This document shows, piece by piece, positions 1 through 7,977 of a stretch of 64,000 nt of DNA (its first letter is position 1; the number at the start of each line of letters is the position of its first letter). Under the pieces are notes generated by a model. The model worked only from the letters and a program-made list of their open reading frames with translations. It did not search any database and had not been told where the DNA came from. The DNA comes from Flavobacterium gillisiae (GTDB taxonomy: Bacteria; Bacteroidota; Bacteroidia; Flavobacteriales; Flavobacteriaceae): assembly GCF_900107635.1 (NCBI RefSeq), contig NZ_FNRD01000014.1:1-64000 (forward strand). The letters are read 5' to 3'. The translations under genes were made by a program, and so were the position numbers.

Positions 1-1946
1 CAGGTCTTGCCAGTGGATCAGTGTTCCCGATAGGAGTAACAACCAATACGTTTGTTGTAACAGATGCAAGTGGCAACACAGCAACCTGCAGCTTCGACGT
101 AACGGTAAACGATACACAGTTACCAACGATCACCTGCAATGCACCGATCACCGTGAGCAATGACAATAATGTATGTGGTGCTGCTGTAACTTATACCGTA
201 TCATCTGCTGACAACTGCGCAGGTCAAACTGTTGCACAGACAGCAGGTCTTGCCAGTGGATCAGTATTCCCGATAGGAGTAACAACCAATACGTTTGTTG
301 TAACAGATGCAAGTGGCAACACAGCAACCTGCAGCTTCGACGTAACAGTAAACGATACACAGTTACCAACAATCACCTGCAATGCTCCGATCATCGTGAG
401 CAATGACAATAATGTTTGCGGTGCAACAGTAACTTATATTGTAACATCTGCTGACAACTGCGCAGGACAAACTGTTGCTCAAACAGCAGGTCTGGCTAGT
501 GGAACAGTGTTCCCGATAGGAGTAACAACCAATTCGTTTGTAGTAACAGATACAAGTGGCAACACAGCAACCTGCAGCTTCGACGTAACAGTAAACGATA
601 CACAGTTACCAACAATCACCTGCAATGCTCCGATCATCGTGAGCAATGACAATAATGTTTGCGGTGCAACAGTAACTTATATTGTAACATCTGCTGACAA
701 CTGCGCAGGACAAACTGTTGCTCAAACAGCAGGTCTGGCTAGTGGAACAGTGTTCCCGATAGGAGTAACAACCAATTCGTTTGTAGTAACAGATACAAGT
801 GGCAACACAGCAACCTGCAGCTTCACCGTAACGGTAAACGATACACAATTACCAACGATCACCTGCAAATCAAACCAATCACTACAGCCTAACAATGGAT
901 TATGTACGTACAAGCAAATGGGTACTGCAATGAATGCTACTGCAACTGATAATTGTAGTGGAACCACGATAAAGTATACATTAAGTGGCGCTACGACATC
1001 TACAGCTAATTTCTATTCAACATTAGAAAATGTAGTGTTTAATTCTGGAATAACTACTGTGAATGCAATCGCATCTGATCCATCAGGTAACAGTGCATCT
1101 TGTAGTTTTACTGTAAATGTAGCAAGTACATTGGCCTTGCTTCCAATGTCATCTAACAATCCACTACCTATGTACTTTGGTTTATCTGGAGATCAATCAA
1201 GAACTATCACCACAACACCTTCCGGAGGTACTGGTTCTTATACAATTGTATATACGATGAATCGTCCTTTGAATTGCAATGTAAATGGAGGAAGTGAAAC
1301 ATTGATGGTGACAGGAGCATCTGTGAGTAGTGCAACTTGCGCACCGCTCTCTTCAGTGACTGTACCGAATGGAGGTTCTCATTCAATTACGATTAAGTTG
1401 ATGGCAGATGCAATCATTACCGCTACGGTTATTGACCGCTATGGTTGTACTGTAACTTCTAGTATTAAAATTTGGGCAGAGGATGTACGCTGTTTTGCTG
1501 GAAATAGTGGTAAAGCAAAAGTGAAAATTTGTCACAAAACGGGAAGTTTAAAAAACCCATGTCAAGAGATATGCGTTGATGAATCTGCATTGCAGTCACA
1601 TTTAGACCATGGAGACTTTGTAGGTTCTTGCACATCCGATTGTAAACCAAGAACAATGGTAAAACCAGTTGTTATTGGTAAACAAAAACTAGCCGAAATA
1701 GAAATACCTTTCAATGTCATAGCATATCCGAATCCTTCTAATCATCAGTTTACAGTTGATGTAAAAGGAGGTAGTGATGAAAAAGTAGAAGTAATCGTTT
1801 ATGACATGCTTGCTAGACAGCTAAAAAGGATTGAAAAAAACAATGGACAAGGGATCCAATTTGGAGAAGAACTTCCATCTGGCGAATACCTAGTGTTGAT
1901 CAAACAGGGCGAAAACCAAAAAGCGATCAACCTTATTAAAAAATAG
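1..1946 (+). CDS. Secreted HYR-repeat protein with C-terminal T9SS sorting domain (5' truncated)
   Basis: The reading frame is open at the window edge, so only the C-terminal part is seen. It begins with at least four HYR-like Ig-fold repeats of 81 residues, each with a conserved Cys pair (TITCN, DNCAG) and the phrase FPIGVTTNT. A Cys-containing spacer follows, then a small motif of the form KICHKTG...CVDESAL..HLDHGDFVGSC. The last ~75 residues (from VIAYPNPSNHQF) look like a type A T9SS sorting domain. HYR proteins of this kind are usually large cell-surface or secreted adhesins of gliding Flavobacteria, but the ligand cannot be read here. The repeats are almost identical at DNA level. A terminator hairpin follows the stop codon. 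Confidence 0.85.
   Translation, partial: GLASGSVFPIGVTTNTFVVTDASGNTATCSFDVTVNDTQLPTITCNAPITVSNDNNVCGAAVTYTVSSADNCAGQTVAQTAGLASGSVFPIGVTTNTFVVTDASGNTATCSFDVTVNDTQLPTITCNAPIIVSNDNNVCGATVTYIVTSADNCAGQTVAQTAGLASGTVFPIGVTTNSFVVTDTSGNTATCSFDVTVNDTQLPTITCNAPIIVSNDNNVCGATVTYIVTSADNCAGQTVAQTAGLASGTVFPIGVTTNSFVVTDTSGNTATCSFTVTVNDTQLPTITCKSNQSLQPNNGLCTYKQMGTAMNATATDNCSGTTIKYTLSGATTSTANFYSTLENVVFNSGITTVNAIASDPSGNSASCSFTVNVASTLALLPMSSNNPLPMYFGLSGDQSRTITTTPSGGTGSYTIVYTMNRPLNCNVNGGSETLMVTGASVSSATCAPLSSVTVPNGGSHSITIKLMADAIITATVIDRYGCTVTSSIKIWAEDVRCFAGNSGKAKVKICHKTGSLKNPCQEICVDESALQSHLDHGDFVGSCTSDCKPRTMVKPVVIGKQKLAEIEIPFNVIAYPNPSNHQFTVDVKGGSDEKVEVIVYDMLARQLKRIEKNNGQGIQFGEELPSGEYLVLIKQGENQKAINLIKK
21..870 (+). 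repeat. Tandem 243-bp repeats encoding HYR domains
   Basis: Units start at 21, 264, 507 and 750, exactly 243 bp (81 codons) apart. Bases 309-580 and 552-823 appear identical over about 270 bp, far closer than protein conservation requires. This indicates recent duplication or gene conversion inside the adhesin gene. Confidence 0.9.
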
Positions 1947-1971
1947 TATTCTTTTAAGTACTATTAAAGTA

Positions 1972-2002
1972 AAACCAGCCCAACATTCGGGTTGGTTTTT
2001 TG
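1972..2002 (+). terminator. Intrinsic terminator after the HYR adhesin
   Basis: A stem AAAACCA-CCC / GGG-TGGTTTT around a 7-nt loop is followed by a T run, 25 nt after the adhesin stop codon. Confidence 0.75.
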
Positions 2003-2085
2003 ATTGAAGATAAGTTTGTTTCCAAACAACTTTTAAAATTTAGTTAAAATAAGGCTAGTTAGAAAGCCACGCATTTTAAAAAAGT

Positions 2086-2093
2086 TAAATTTG
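2086..2093 (+). promoter_or_regulatory. Candidate -7 box for the OsmC gene
   Basis: TAAATTTG matches the Bacteroidota -7 consensus TAnnTTTG about 24 nt before the OsmC start. No well-spaced TTG -33 element is visible, so support is partial. Confidence 0.4.
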
Positions 2094-2116
2094 AGTAAAC
2101 TATAAAACATATACTT

Positions 2117-2527
2117 ATGAAAAGAAATGCAACCGCAGTATGGAACGGCTCTCTTAAGGAAGGTGCTGGAAAGCTTACGACACAAAGTAAAACATTAGAA
2201 AATACTCAATATTCTTTCAAATCTCGTTTTGAAGAAGGTGTAGGTACAAATCCTGAGGAATTAGTCGCTGCAGCCCATTCCGGTTGTTTTACGATGCAAC
2301 TTTCGGCTTATATTACCGAAGAGGGTTTCGAAATTGAAAGTATTGAGACTAAATGCGATATTGATCTAGTGGATGGAACCGTTATTAGTTCTCATTTAAC
2401 GGTAAATGCTAAAATAAAAGGGATTTCTGATGATACTTTTCAGCAACAAGTTACAAAAGCGGAGAAAAATTGCCCAATTTCTAAATTGCTGAACGCTGCT
2501 ATTTCTACAACTGCCACATTGTTATAA
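2117..2527 (+). CDS. OsmC family peroxiredoxin
   Basis: A 136-residue protein of normal OsmC/Ohr family length. The two family cysteines are visible: Cys57 in AAHSGCFTM and Cys119 in KNCPISK, with the NPEELVAAAHS segment typical of OsmC. Family members reduce organic hydroperoxides in the cytoplasm, using the resolving cysteine and small or lipoyl thiols. The gene stands alone between two terminators, with a TAAATTTG -7 box just upstream. The N-terminal wording (KRNATAVWNGSLKEG) points to the OsmC rather than the Ohr branch. Whether expression responds to stress cannot be read from the sequence. Confidence 0.9.
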   Translation: MKRNATAVWNGSLKEGAGKLTTQSKTLENTQYSFKSRFEEGVGTNPEELVAAAHSGCFTMQLSAYITEEGFEIESIETKCDIDLVDGTVISSHLTVNAKIKGISDDTFQQQVTKAEKNCPISKLLNAAISTTATLL

Positions 2528-2549
2528 AAAAGCAGTTTAAATGATAAAT

Positions 2550-2584
2550 AAGAAAGTCTCTATTAAATTAATAGAGACTTTCTT
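2550..2584. terminator. Bidirectional terminator between osmC and the GNAT gene
   Basis: A perfect 17-bp inverted repeat (2550-2566 and 2568-2584, AAGAAAGTCTCTATTAA and its complement) lies between two convergent genes, with T-rich ends on both strands. Confidence 0.85.
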
Positions 2585-2587
2585 ATT

Positions 2588-3037
2588 TTAAAGTGTTTTT
2601 TGAAAACAAATACTATCTTCATTATTTTCATATTGTCCATAATTTTCGATTATAACAAAGCCGTTTTTTTTATATAACGCAACGGCTTCGGGATATTTTT
2701 GTCCCGTTTCTAAAATGCAACTTTTGTAGTTTTCTTCTCTTGCCCAAGATTCTAATTCGGTTAAGATTTGCGAAGCAATTCCTTTTCCTCGTATTTTTGG
2801 ATCTACATACATTCTTTTTATTTCGGCAACATCTTCTTTGTAAAATTTAAAAGCACCGCAGCCTACTGCGATCTTTTCGTGGTAGATAACAATGGCATTT
2901 TTAATAGTATCAGTTTTATTGAACTGTGCATAAAAAACATGTTCGTCTCCATCTCGATGTTGAATGTCTTTATCCAGTAAGGCAATTAATTGAATGAATT
3001 CAGGATTGTCTGGGGTTGTTCGTATAATTTCGATCAT
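2588..3037 (-). CDS. GNAT family N-acetyltransferase
   Basis: A 149-residue single-domain GNAT protein. The acetyl-CoA binding motif A is clear at about residues 75-90 (RMYVDPKIRGKGIAS), and the C-terminal ALYKKNGF segment is the usual motif B region. It is the last gene of a run cysE-cysM-GNAT, 12 nt after cysM, and is probably cotranscribed with the cysteine genes. The acetyl acceptor is unknown. A role in amino acid or thiol metabolism would be an inference from the operon only. Confidence 0.85.
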   Translation of the reverse strand: MIEIIRTTPDNPEFIQLIALLDKDIQHRDGDEHVFYAQFNKTDTIKNAIVIYHEKIAVGCGAFKFYKEDVAEIKRMYVDPKIRGKGIASQILTELESWAREENYKSCILETGQKYPEAVALYKKNGFVIIENYGQYENNEDSICFQKTL

Positions 3038-3049
3038 AAAAAACAGGGT

Positions 3050-3937
3050 TTAATCAAATAAATCAGAAGACAAATAACGATCTCCTCGGTCACAGATTAT
3101 AGCTACGATTACACCAGATTCTAATTCTTCGGCTATTTTCAAGGCCGCTGCCACAGAACCACCGCTGCTCATTCCTGCAAAGACACCTTCTTCAAGTGCG
3201 AGACGCTTGGTCATTGCTCGTGCTTCAGTTTCGCTTACTTCCATGATGCGGTCTACTTTTGAGGCATCAAATATTTTAGGCAAATATTCCTGAGGCCATT
3301 TTCGAATACCTGGAATTTGAGATCCATCACTCGGTTGCGCGCCAACAATTTGTACATCCGAATTTTGTTCTTTCAAGTAGGTTGACGTTCCCATAATAGT
3401 ACCTGTTGTCCCCATAGCAGAAACAAAATGGGTTACAGTACCACGAGTGTCATTCCATATTTCTGGACCTGTCGTTTTATAGTGGGCTTTCCAGTTGTCT
3501 TCATTGGCAAACTGGTTCAACATGATATAACCGCCTTCAGCCACTTTTTTGTCGGCATAATCTCTAGAACCTAATATTCCTTCCTTGGCAGAAGTCAGGA
3601 TTACCGTTGCACCATAAGCACGCATGGTTTGGGTGCGTTCTTTGGTTGAATCTTCAGGTAAAACGAGTTCGATTTCTATATTTAATAATTGGGCAATCAT
3701 CGCCAATGCAATTCCAGTGTTTCCACTAGTGGCTTCAATTAATTTATCTCCTTTTTTGATGTCTCCTCTTTCTAAAGCGGATACAATCATATTGTAGGCA
3801 GCGCGGTCTTTTACACTACCGCCTGGATTATTTCCTTCTAGTTTTAACAATAGTTTTACATTCTTGTTTTTAACTAAATTGACTGTTTCTACCAAAGGGG
3901 TATTCCCAATAAGGTCTAATAATTTTTTAGGATCCAT
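3050..3937 (-). CDS. cysM: Cysteine synthase (O-acetylserine sulfhydrylase, CysM type)
   Basis: A 295-residue PLP enzyme that makes L-cysteine from O-acetylserine and sulfide or thiosulfate. The PLP lysine is Lys43 in GGSVKDRAA. The substrate loop TSGNTG is at about 71-76, and the glycine-rich phosphate loop GTTGT is present. Start and length fit the CysM branch (N-terminus LLDLIGNTPLVE, C-terminus with CDRGDRYLSS) better than CysK. It lies 1 nt after cysE, an arrangement that couples O-acetylserine production to its use. Expression probably depends on the Cys-rich leader ORF ahead of cysE. Confidence 0.93.
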   Translation of the reverse strand: MDPKKLLDLIGNTPLVETVNLVKNKNVKLLLKLEGNNPGGSVKDRAAYNMIVSALERGDIKKGDKLIEATSGNTGIALAMIAQLLNIEIELVLPEDSTKERTQTMRAYGATVILTSAKEGILGSRDYADKKVAEGGYIMLNQFANEDNWKAHYKTTGPEIWNDTRGTVTHFVSAMGTTGTIMGTSTYLKEQNSDVQIVGAQPSDGSQIPGIRKWPQEYLPKIFDASKVDRIMEVSETEARAMTKRLALEEGVFAGMSSGGSVAAALKIAEELESGVIVAIICDRGDRYLSSDLFD

Positions 3938-3938
3938 G

Positions 3939-4730
3939 CTATCTTAGTTCTTTTATTTTTACTTCTGTAGTTGTGGTGTTGGTCACAAGTGAATTTTCAG
4001 GAATAGATTTGGTAATCCATGAATTTCCACCAATGATACTGTTTTTTCCGATTACGGTATTTCCTCCTAAAATGGTAGCGTTAGCATAAATGCATACGTT
4101 TTGCTCCACCGTAGGATGTCTTTTTGCATTTTTCATGTCTTTGCTCACGCTAAGCGCCCCTAAGGTCACTCCTTGGTATATTTTAACATATTTTTCAATG
4201 ACTGTTGTTTCGCCAATTACGATACCCGTCGCATGATCAATGAAAATAGGTGAATCTATTTTGGCTCCTGCATGGATGTCCGTTCCCGTAATTCTATGGG
4301 CATATTCGCTCATTAATCTTGAAAATAGAAGGAGGTCTAAAACATAAAGTTCGTGGCTCAGTCTATAAATCGCGATAGCATAAAATCCAGGGTAGCCAAG
4401 GTATACTTCCTCGATGCTATTGGAGGCAGGATCATTTTCCAAAAAGTAATTAGCATCTTGATTTAGTTTTTCAAGAACCGAAGGCAATTTTTCCAGATAC
4501 TGATCCCAAATAGAATCACAGATTCCTTTTGGTTTTTTGCAGGCGATTACAGAAATTTCTTTGAAAAGAATTTTAAGCTCATCAATGCTTTCGCTCAAAG
4601 GAGCATTGGCATCAAATAAAGTATAGAATAATTTTTCAGTAAAATCTTCTATTTTTGTTTTGATTCCGTAATTAATTGAGGAATGTCCCTTTAAAGAGAT
4701 TATATTTTTAATAATCAGATCTTTTGTCAT
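3939..4730 (-). CDS. cysE: Serine O-acetyltransferase
   Basis: A 263-residue acetyltransferase making O-acetylserine from serine and acetyl-CoA, the first step of cysteine synthesis. The C-terminal third is a left-handed beta-helix of hexapeptide repeats (IDHATGIVIGETTVIEKYVKI, then IYANATILGGNTVIGKNSIIGG), with the catalytic His/Asp area HPTVEQN and DIHAGAKI. The N-terminal ~130 residues form the helical SAT domain. It heads the operon cysE-cysM-GNAT. A short ORF with four consecutive Cys codons lies about 50 nt upstream. A weak 6-bp pairing (ATAATC with GATTAT) could enclose the start codon. Confidence 0.92.
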   Translation of the reverse strand: MTKDLIIKNIISLKGHSSINYGIKTKIEDFTEKLFYTLFDANAPLSESIDELKILFKEISVIACKKPKGICDSIWDQYLEKLPSVLEKLNQDANYFLENDPASNSIEEVYLGYPGFYAIAIYRLSHELYVLDLLLFSRLMSEYAHRITGTDIHAGAKIDSPIFIDHATGIVIGETTVIEKYVKIYQGVTLGALSVSKDMKNAKRHPTVEQNVCIYANATILGGNTVIGKNSIIGGNSWITKSIPENSLVTNTTTTEVKIKELR

Positions 4731-4778
4731 GATTATGGGATTGAATGGTTAGTAGAAACGGCTTAAAGCAGGTAGTAA

Positions 4779-4850
4779 TTAGAAACAACAGCAGCAATTC
4801 CCTAAAGAAATTGATATCTTGAAGTAAAAACGGAGCTGTCTGTTATTCAT
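4779..4850 (-). CDS. Polycysteine leader peptide upstream of cysE
   Basis: A 23-codon ORF with ATG start and TAA stop, read as MNNRQLRFYF... and ending GNCCCCF. The four consecutive Cys codons (TGC TGC TGT TGT) are striking in A+T-rich DNA and lie 48 nt before the cysteine biosynthesis gene cysE. A TAnnTTTG box sits 35 nt upstream of its ATG. Known leader peptides of amino acid operons carry runs of the regulated amino acid, so ribosome stalling at low Cys-tRNA is the likely signal. No strong intrinsic terminator is visible between leader and cysE, so the readout may be translational or Rho-linked. Confidence 0.72.
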   Translation of the reverse strand: MNNRQLRFYFKISISLGNCCCCF

Positions 4851-4885
4851 AATTTTGTTTTTGGTCTAAAAAAAATAAGACGAAA

Positions 4886-4893
4886 CAAATATA
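4886..4893 (-). promoter_or_regulatory. Candidate -7 promoter element of the cys operon
   Basis: Read on the minus strand it is TATATTTG, a full match to TAnnTTTG. It would start RNA near 4880, giving a ~150-nt leader that contains the polycysteine ORF. No exact TTG is seen at -33. Confidence 0.5.
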
Positions 4894-5035
4894 TTGAACT
4901 ATTTTGAATTAAACTCTAAGAACGGTGATAGTCTCAGTTGAAGATTGCTGATTTTAACTTTAATTGGCCTAGGCTACATTATTTTAAAAAAGGAGATTTT
5001 TTAATCCGTAAATTAGCCTAGTAAAAACAACATAG

Positions 5036-5737
5036 ATGGCTAGTATACCTACTTTTAAAAGTGATCTCTCAAATAAGGAATTCCCTTTGAAAGATAAGAT
5101 ATCCGGAAAAATAATTCGAAATCCAATTTTAGCATTGATGCAAAACGATTTTCCTAATTTTTCGAAAGAGGAATCTTTATCCGTTACAGAACTAAATTTA
5201 TATAAGGAAAAATACATCTCAAGCTATTTATCCAATGAAATAGGGGCGCTTTCGAATATTGAAAGTAAAATTAATGATGAACTAAAAGAGTATGACTCTT
5301 TGGTAAGTACAATTGAAGAAAAAGCAGAACCTCGAAATTTTGGACAGATTATCGCTGATAAAGTCGCAGATTTTGGAGGGAGTTGGAAGTTTATAATTCT
5401 TTTTGGAGTCTTTATTGTACTTTGGATTTTATCAAATATTTATATCTTGTACAATAAAGGATTTGATCCTTATCCTTTTATTTTATTGAATTTAATTTTA
5501 TCCTGTCTTGCGGCTTTGCAAGCTCCGGTTATTATGATGAGTCAAAACCGCCAGGAAGAAAAAGATCGGGACAGAGCGAGAAGGGATTATATGATTAATC
5601 TAAAATCAGAACTTGAAATTAGAATGCTTCATGAAAAACTAGATCATTTAGTGAGACATCAACAAGAGGAATTAATAGAAATTCAAAAGATACAAATCGA
5701 AATGATGAATGATATCTTGAGTAGGATCAACAAATAA
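5036..5737 (+). CDS. DUF1003 domain membrane protein
   Basis: A 233-residue protein whose C-terminal half is a typical DUF1003 domain. Two transmembrane helices at about 116-138 and 145-168 are joined by a short loop (NKGFDPYPFILLN). They are followed by the signature APVIMMSQNRQEEKDRDRA and a charged helix predicted to be coiled coil. The N-terminal ~110 residues are cytoplasmic, with CXXC absent. The function of the family is not established. It is monocistronic, in the intergenic space divergent from the cys operon. Confidence 0.85.
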   Translation: MASIPTFKSDLSNKEFPLKDKISGKIIRNPILALMQNDFPNFSKEESLSVTELNLYKEKYISSYLSNEIGALSNIESKINDELKEYDSLVSTIEEKAEPRNFGQIIADKVADFGGSWKFIILFGVFIVLWILSNIYILYNKGFDPYPFILLNLILSCLAALQAPVIMMSQNRQEEKDRDRARRDYMINLKSELEIRMLHEKLDHLVRHQQEELIEIQKIQIEMMNDILSRINK

Positions 5738-5767
5738 ATGAGCTGAATTGTTGTTAATCGAAGTTCC

Positions 5768-6046
5768 TTAAAAATGTTTGTAGAAGTAACCGGCAATCAT
5801 AAAAAGAACATTAATAAAAGCGACAACTAGAATTAATTTTTGAGAAATAATTCCCTTATAAATAAAATGAAAACTAAGAAGGGTTAGGAATAAGAGCGAG
5901 GTAAATAGGGCAGGATACATTTGGAAAGAAGCGGTGAAATTCCCTTTTAAAAGTAATAGGAATGAACGCTGAAAACCGCAGCCCAAACACTCCACTCCAA
6001 AGAGTGTTTTACTTAGACAAGGAATCATATATTTTTCTAAATCCAA
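5768..6046 (-). CDS. DUF2752 domain small membrane protein
   Basis: A 92-residue protein with the DUF2752 pattern CLSKTLFGVECLGCGFQRS near the N-terminus (two Cys around a Gly, then an Arg) and two hydrophobic helices at about 45-62 and 68-88. The family is widespread in Bacteroidota and has no known function. It is convergent with the preceding DUF1003 gene and has its own unit. Confidence 0.75.
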   Translation of the reverse strand: MDLEKYMIPCLSKTLFGVECLGCGFQRSFLLLLKGNFTASFQMYPALFTSLLFLTLLSFHFIYKGIISQKLILVVAFINVLFMIAGYFYKHF

Positions 6047-6121
6047 TGGTTTGATTTTTTTTACAATTTACAAAATTTCAGCAAACCATTTAATAAAAAA
6101 GAGAGCTAATTTTAAATTTAT

Positions 6122-6129
6122 TACATTTG
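6122..6129 (+). promoter_or_regulatory. Candidate -7 box before the small membrane protein/Smr pair
   Basis: TACATTTG is a full match to TAnnTTTG, 20 nt before the start codon at 6149. No TTG is seen at suitable distance. Confidence 0.45.
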
Positions 6130-6148
6130 GAATCTGATAGCTAAAGAA

Positions 6149-6340
6149 ATGAAAAAATTAATAATTCCAATGATGATTGTGGCAATACTTGTTGCTTTCT
6201 TTGAGCAGGTAAGTGCCGAAAAAAATGTGTATATAACCGTAATTGCAATTGCCGTTTTTATGTTTGGCATGATGCAGTTGAGCGCTAAAACGCCGAGTAA
6301 AAATCAAGATAATCAAGATAAAGAAGAAAAAGATGTTTAA
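6149..6340 (+). CDS. Small membrane protein of unknown function
   Basis: A 63-residue protein with two hydrophobic segments (residues 4-18 and 28-45) and a highly charged tail (DNQDKEEKDV). The stop codon overlaps the next gene, an Smr protein, by 8 nt, so the two are translationally coupled. I do not recognise a family. Position and coupling support it as a real gene. Confidence 0.7.
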   Translation: MKKLIIPMMIVAILVAFFEQVSAEKNVYITVIAIAVFMFGMMQLSAKTPSKNQDNQDKEEKDV

Positions 6341-6884
6341 TAAAGGAGACAATGTTTCAGTGCTGGACGAAGCCATAAATGGTGTAGTCGTGTCGGTGAA
6401 AGATAAAGAGGTTACAATAGAAACAGAGGACGGATTCATGATGACTTTTTTTGTCAACGAATTGCTTAATATGAACGATTCCAGTAATTTAATGGATTCC
6501 ATTAGAAGGATTAATAGAGATGAAATAGCAAAAGAAAAAGAGATCCCAAAACCGAGGAGTTTTGTAAAAGAACGCAAAGATAAGCACGAAAGATCAGCCC
6601 CAGAATTCGATTTACACATAGAGAAATTGGTGCCAAACAAACAAGGGATGTCAAATTATGATATTCTTACTTTGCAATCTGAAACAGCTAAACGTCATAT
6701 CGAATTTGCTATTCGCAACCGTATTCCGAAAATTGTTTTTATTCATGGTGTTGGTGAAGGTGTGCTAAAAGCAGAGCTGGATTTTTTATTGGGACGTTAT
6801 GATAATATTGCTTTTCAGGAAGGCAATTATCAAAAATATGGTCAAGGTGCCACTGAAGTATTTATTAAACAAAACAGTAAATAA
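6333..6884 (+). CDS. Smr domain protein with N-terminal DUF2027-like region
   Basis: A 183-residue protein. The C-terminal ~75 residues form an Smr domain, with FDLHIEKL and the glycine-rich FIHGVGEGVLKAEL loop, the region that in MutS2 and related proteins cuts or nicks nucleic acid. The N-terminal part starts with a KOW/SH3-like beta segment (FNKGDNVSVLDEAINGVVVSV), as in the DUF2027 proteins of Bacteroidota. A basic linker (KERKDKHERS) separates them. The MutS ATPase part is absent. RNA or DNA handling is inferred from the domain only. A strong terminator follows. Confidence 0.85.
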   Translation: MFNKGDNVSVLDEAINGVVVSVKDKEVTIETEDGFMMTFFVNELLNMNDSSNLMDSIRRINRDEIAKEKEIPKPRSFVKERKDKHERSAPEFDLHIEKLVPNKQGMSNYDILTLQSETAKRHIEFAIRNRIPKIVFIHGVGEGVLKAELDFLLGRYDNIAFQEGNYQKYGQGATEVFIKQNSK

Positions 6885-6905
6885 AGTGCAGCCAGTTTAA
6901 AAAAA

Positions 6906-6943
6906 AAGTCCCGTTTGTAAATTACAAACGGGACTTTTTTTTG
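6906..6943. terminator. Bidirectional terminator between the Smr gene and the lipoprotein gene
   Basis: A 15-bp perfect stem (6906-6920 / 6922-6936, AAGTCCCGTTTGTAA and its complement) is flanked by an A run and a T8 run, so it can act for both convergent genes. Confidence 0.85.
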
Positions 6944-6970
6944 TTGTTTTTTCAGGGTAAAATGGGTCGA

Positions 6971-7930
6971 TTAATTGGAGGTTAATAGCACGCCGTAAGT
7001 GAAACTATCACCTAGTAAAAAACTGTTATTTCCTTTCTTTAAAGTTGCTTTTTTAATGACTATAGTATGTTTATAATTCCCAGGTCCATTCGTTGTCGTG
7101 GTTACTTCGATGATGCCACTCGTTCCTGTAACACCTGCGACACCATTCCATTCTTGACTCAAGGTAGGAGTAGTTGGGGTTGTTGTATTACAGAAATATG
7201 CTGCCGTTAGTAACCCCGAAAATAAGCGGTAAGTAAAGATGTTTGTAGTCGTTCCAATAACCCCTGTTCGTGGTGCATTTAATGGTGTTGCTTCGTTGAT
7301 AATTAGACTAGGATCTATATTAAGCATTAGTGCCTCACTAGTGGTGTAGTTGTAAATTTGATTAGAAGTACCGCATTTTTCTACTGTTTCATCAAAAAGA
7401 AAAGGTAAACTCGTAGCTGTAGTTACGTAATCTCCAAAAGGGAATGTCTCATAAACTTGGGTTCCGTTAGTTTTTGCAAAAGTAATATTTTTGAAAACGA
7501 TGTTATGATTGTAGCCTGTAATTCGGGTACTGTTTTGAGTTGTGTTTACTGTTTTTACTGCCGTTGTAAAAATTTGTATTTCACCGGCTGTTGCGCTCCA
7601 TTGGTCCGTTACGTAAGGTGTTGCAGGCGCAATTGTTTCGCAAATGTTATCAGTTGCAACTGTACCATTGTAAAGTCGATAAACAACTCTATTTGTTGAG
7701 CTTATATCAATAATAGTTGGGGCACCCACAGTTGAAGGTTCAGTTGTAAATGAGGTAGAAGGGATGTCAAGAATCAGGGCCTCTTTATCATTTAGCTTGT
7801 AAATAAGATCATTTGTAGAGCAACTTTCGGTTGTTACGTCTTCGAAGTTGATGTCTTCTTGAATTAAATTACCATCATCGCAACCATTTAATGCTAACGC
7901 AAAAACCAATAGGCTTAGAACTCTTTTCAT
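6971..7930 (-). CDS. Two-domain lipoprotein of unknown function
   Basis: The start at 7930 was chosen because it gives a 16-residue lipoprotein signal (MKRVLSLLVFALALNG) ending at Cys17, followed by DDGN; a longer upstream frame has no signal. The mature protein is two copies of a ~145-residue unit. Each opens with C-(G/S)T-(N/S)-x-(L/Q)-IY and a run of acidic/hydrophobic strands (EALILDI, EALMLNI), and ends with a HNIVFKNITF- or HTIVIKKATL-type strand. Asp directly after the lipid Cys does not by itself settle export in Bacteroidota. No family is recognised. Secretion or surface display is inferred. Confidence 0.75.
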   Translation of the reverse strand: MKRVLSLLVFALALNGCDDGNLIQEDINFEDVTTESCSTNDLIYKLNDKEALILDIPSTSFTTEPSTVGAPTIIDISSTNRVVYRLYNGTVATDNICETIAPATPYVTDQWSATAGEIQIFTTAVKTVNTTQNSTRITGYNHNIVFKNITFAKTNGTQVYETFPFGDYVTTATSLPFLFDETVEKCGTSNQIYNYTTSEALMLNIDPSLIINEATPLNAPRTGVIGTTTNIFTYRLFSGLLTAAYFCNTTTPTTPTLSQEWNGVAGVTGTSGIIEVTTTTNGPGNYKHTIVIKKATLKKGNNSFLLGDSFTYGVLLTSN

Positions 7931-7947
7931 TGTAAAATATATTTTTA

Positions 7948-7955
7948 CAAAAATA
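7948..7955 (-). promoter_or_regulatory. Candidate -7 box for the lipoprotein gene
   Basis: On the minus strand it reads TATTTTTG, 18 nt before the lipoprotein start. It lies back to back with the promoter of the divergent cysteine desulfurase. Confidence 0.4.
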
Positions 7956-7977
7956 GCTAAAAAATTGACAATTGATA

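Noticed and set aside
21..870. Tandem repeats suggesting a CRISPR array
   Set aside because: The units are 243 bp, in frame and encode HYR domains, so they are protein repeats.
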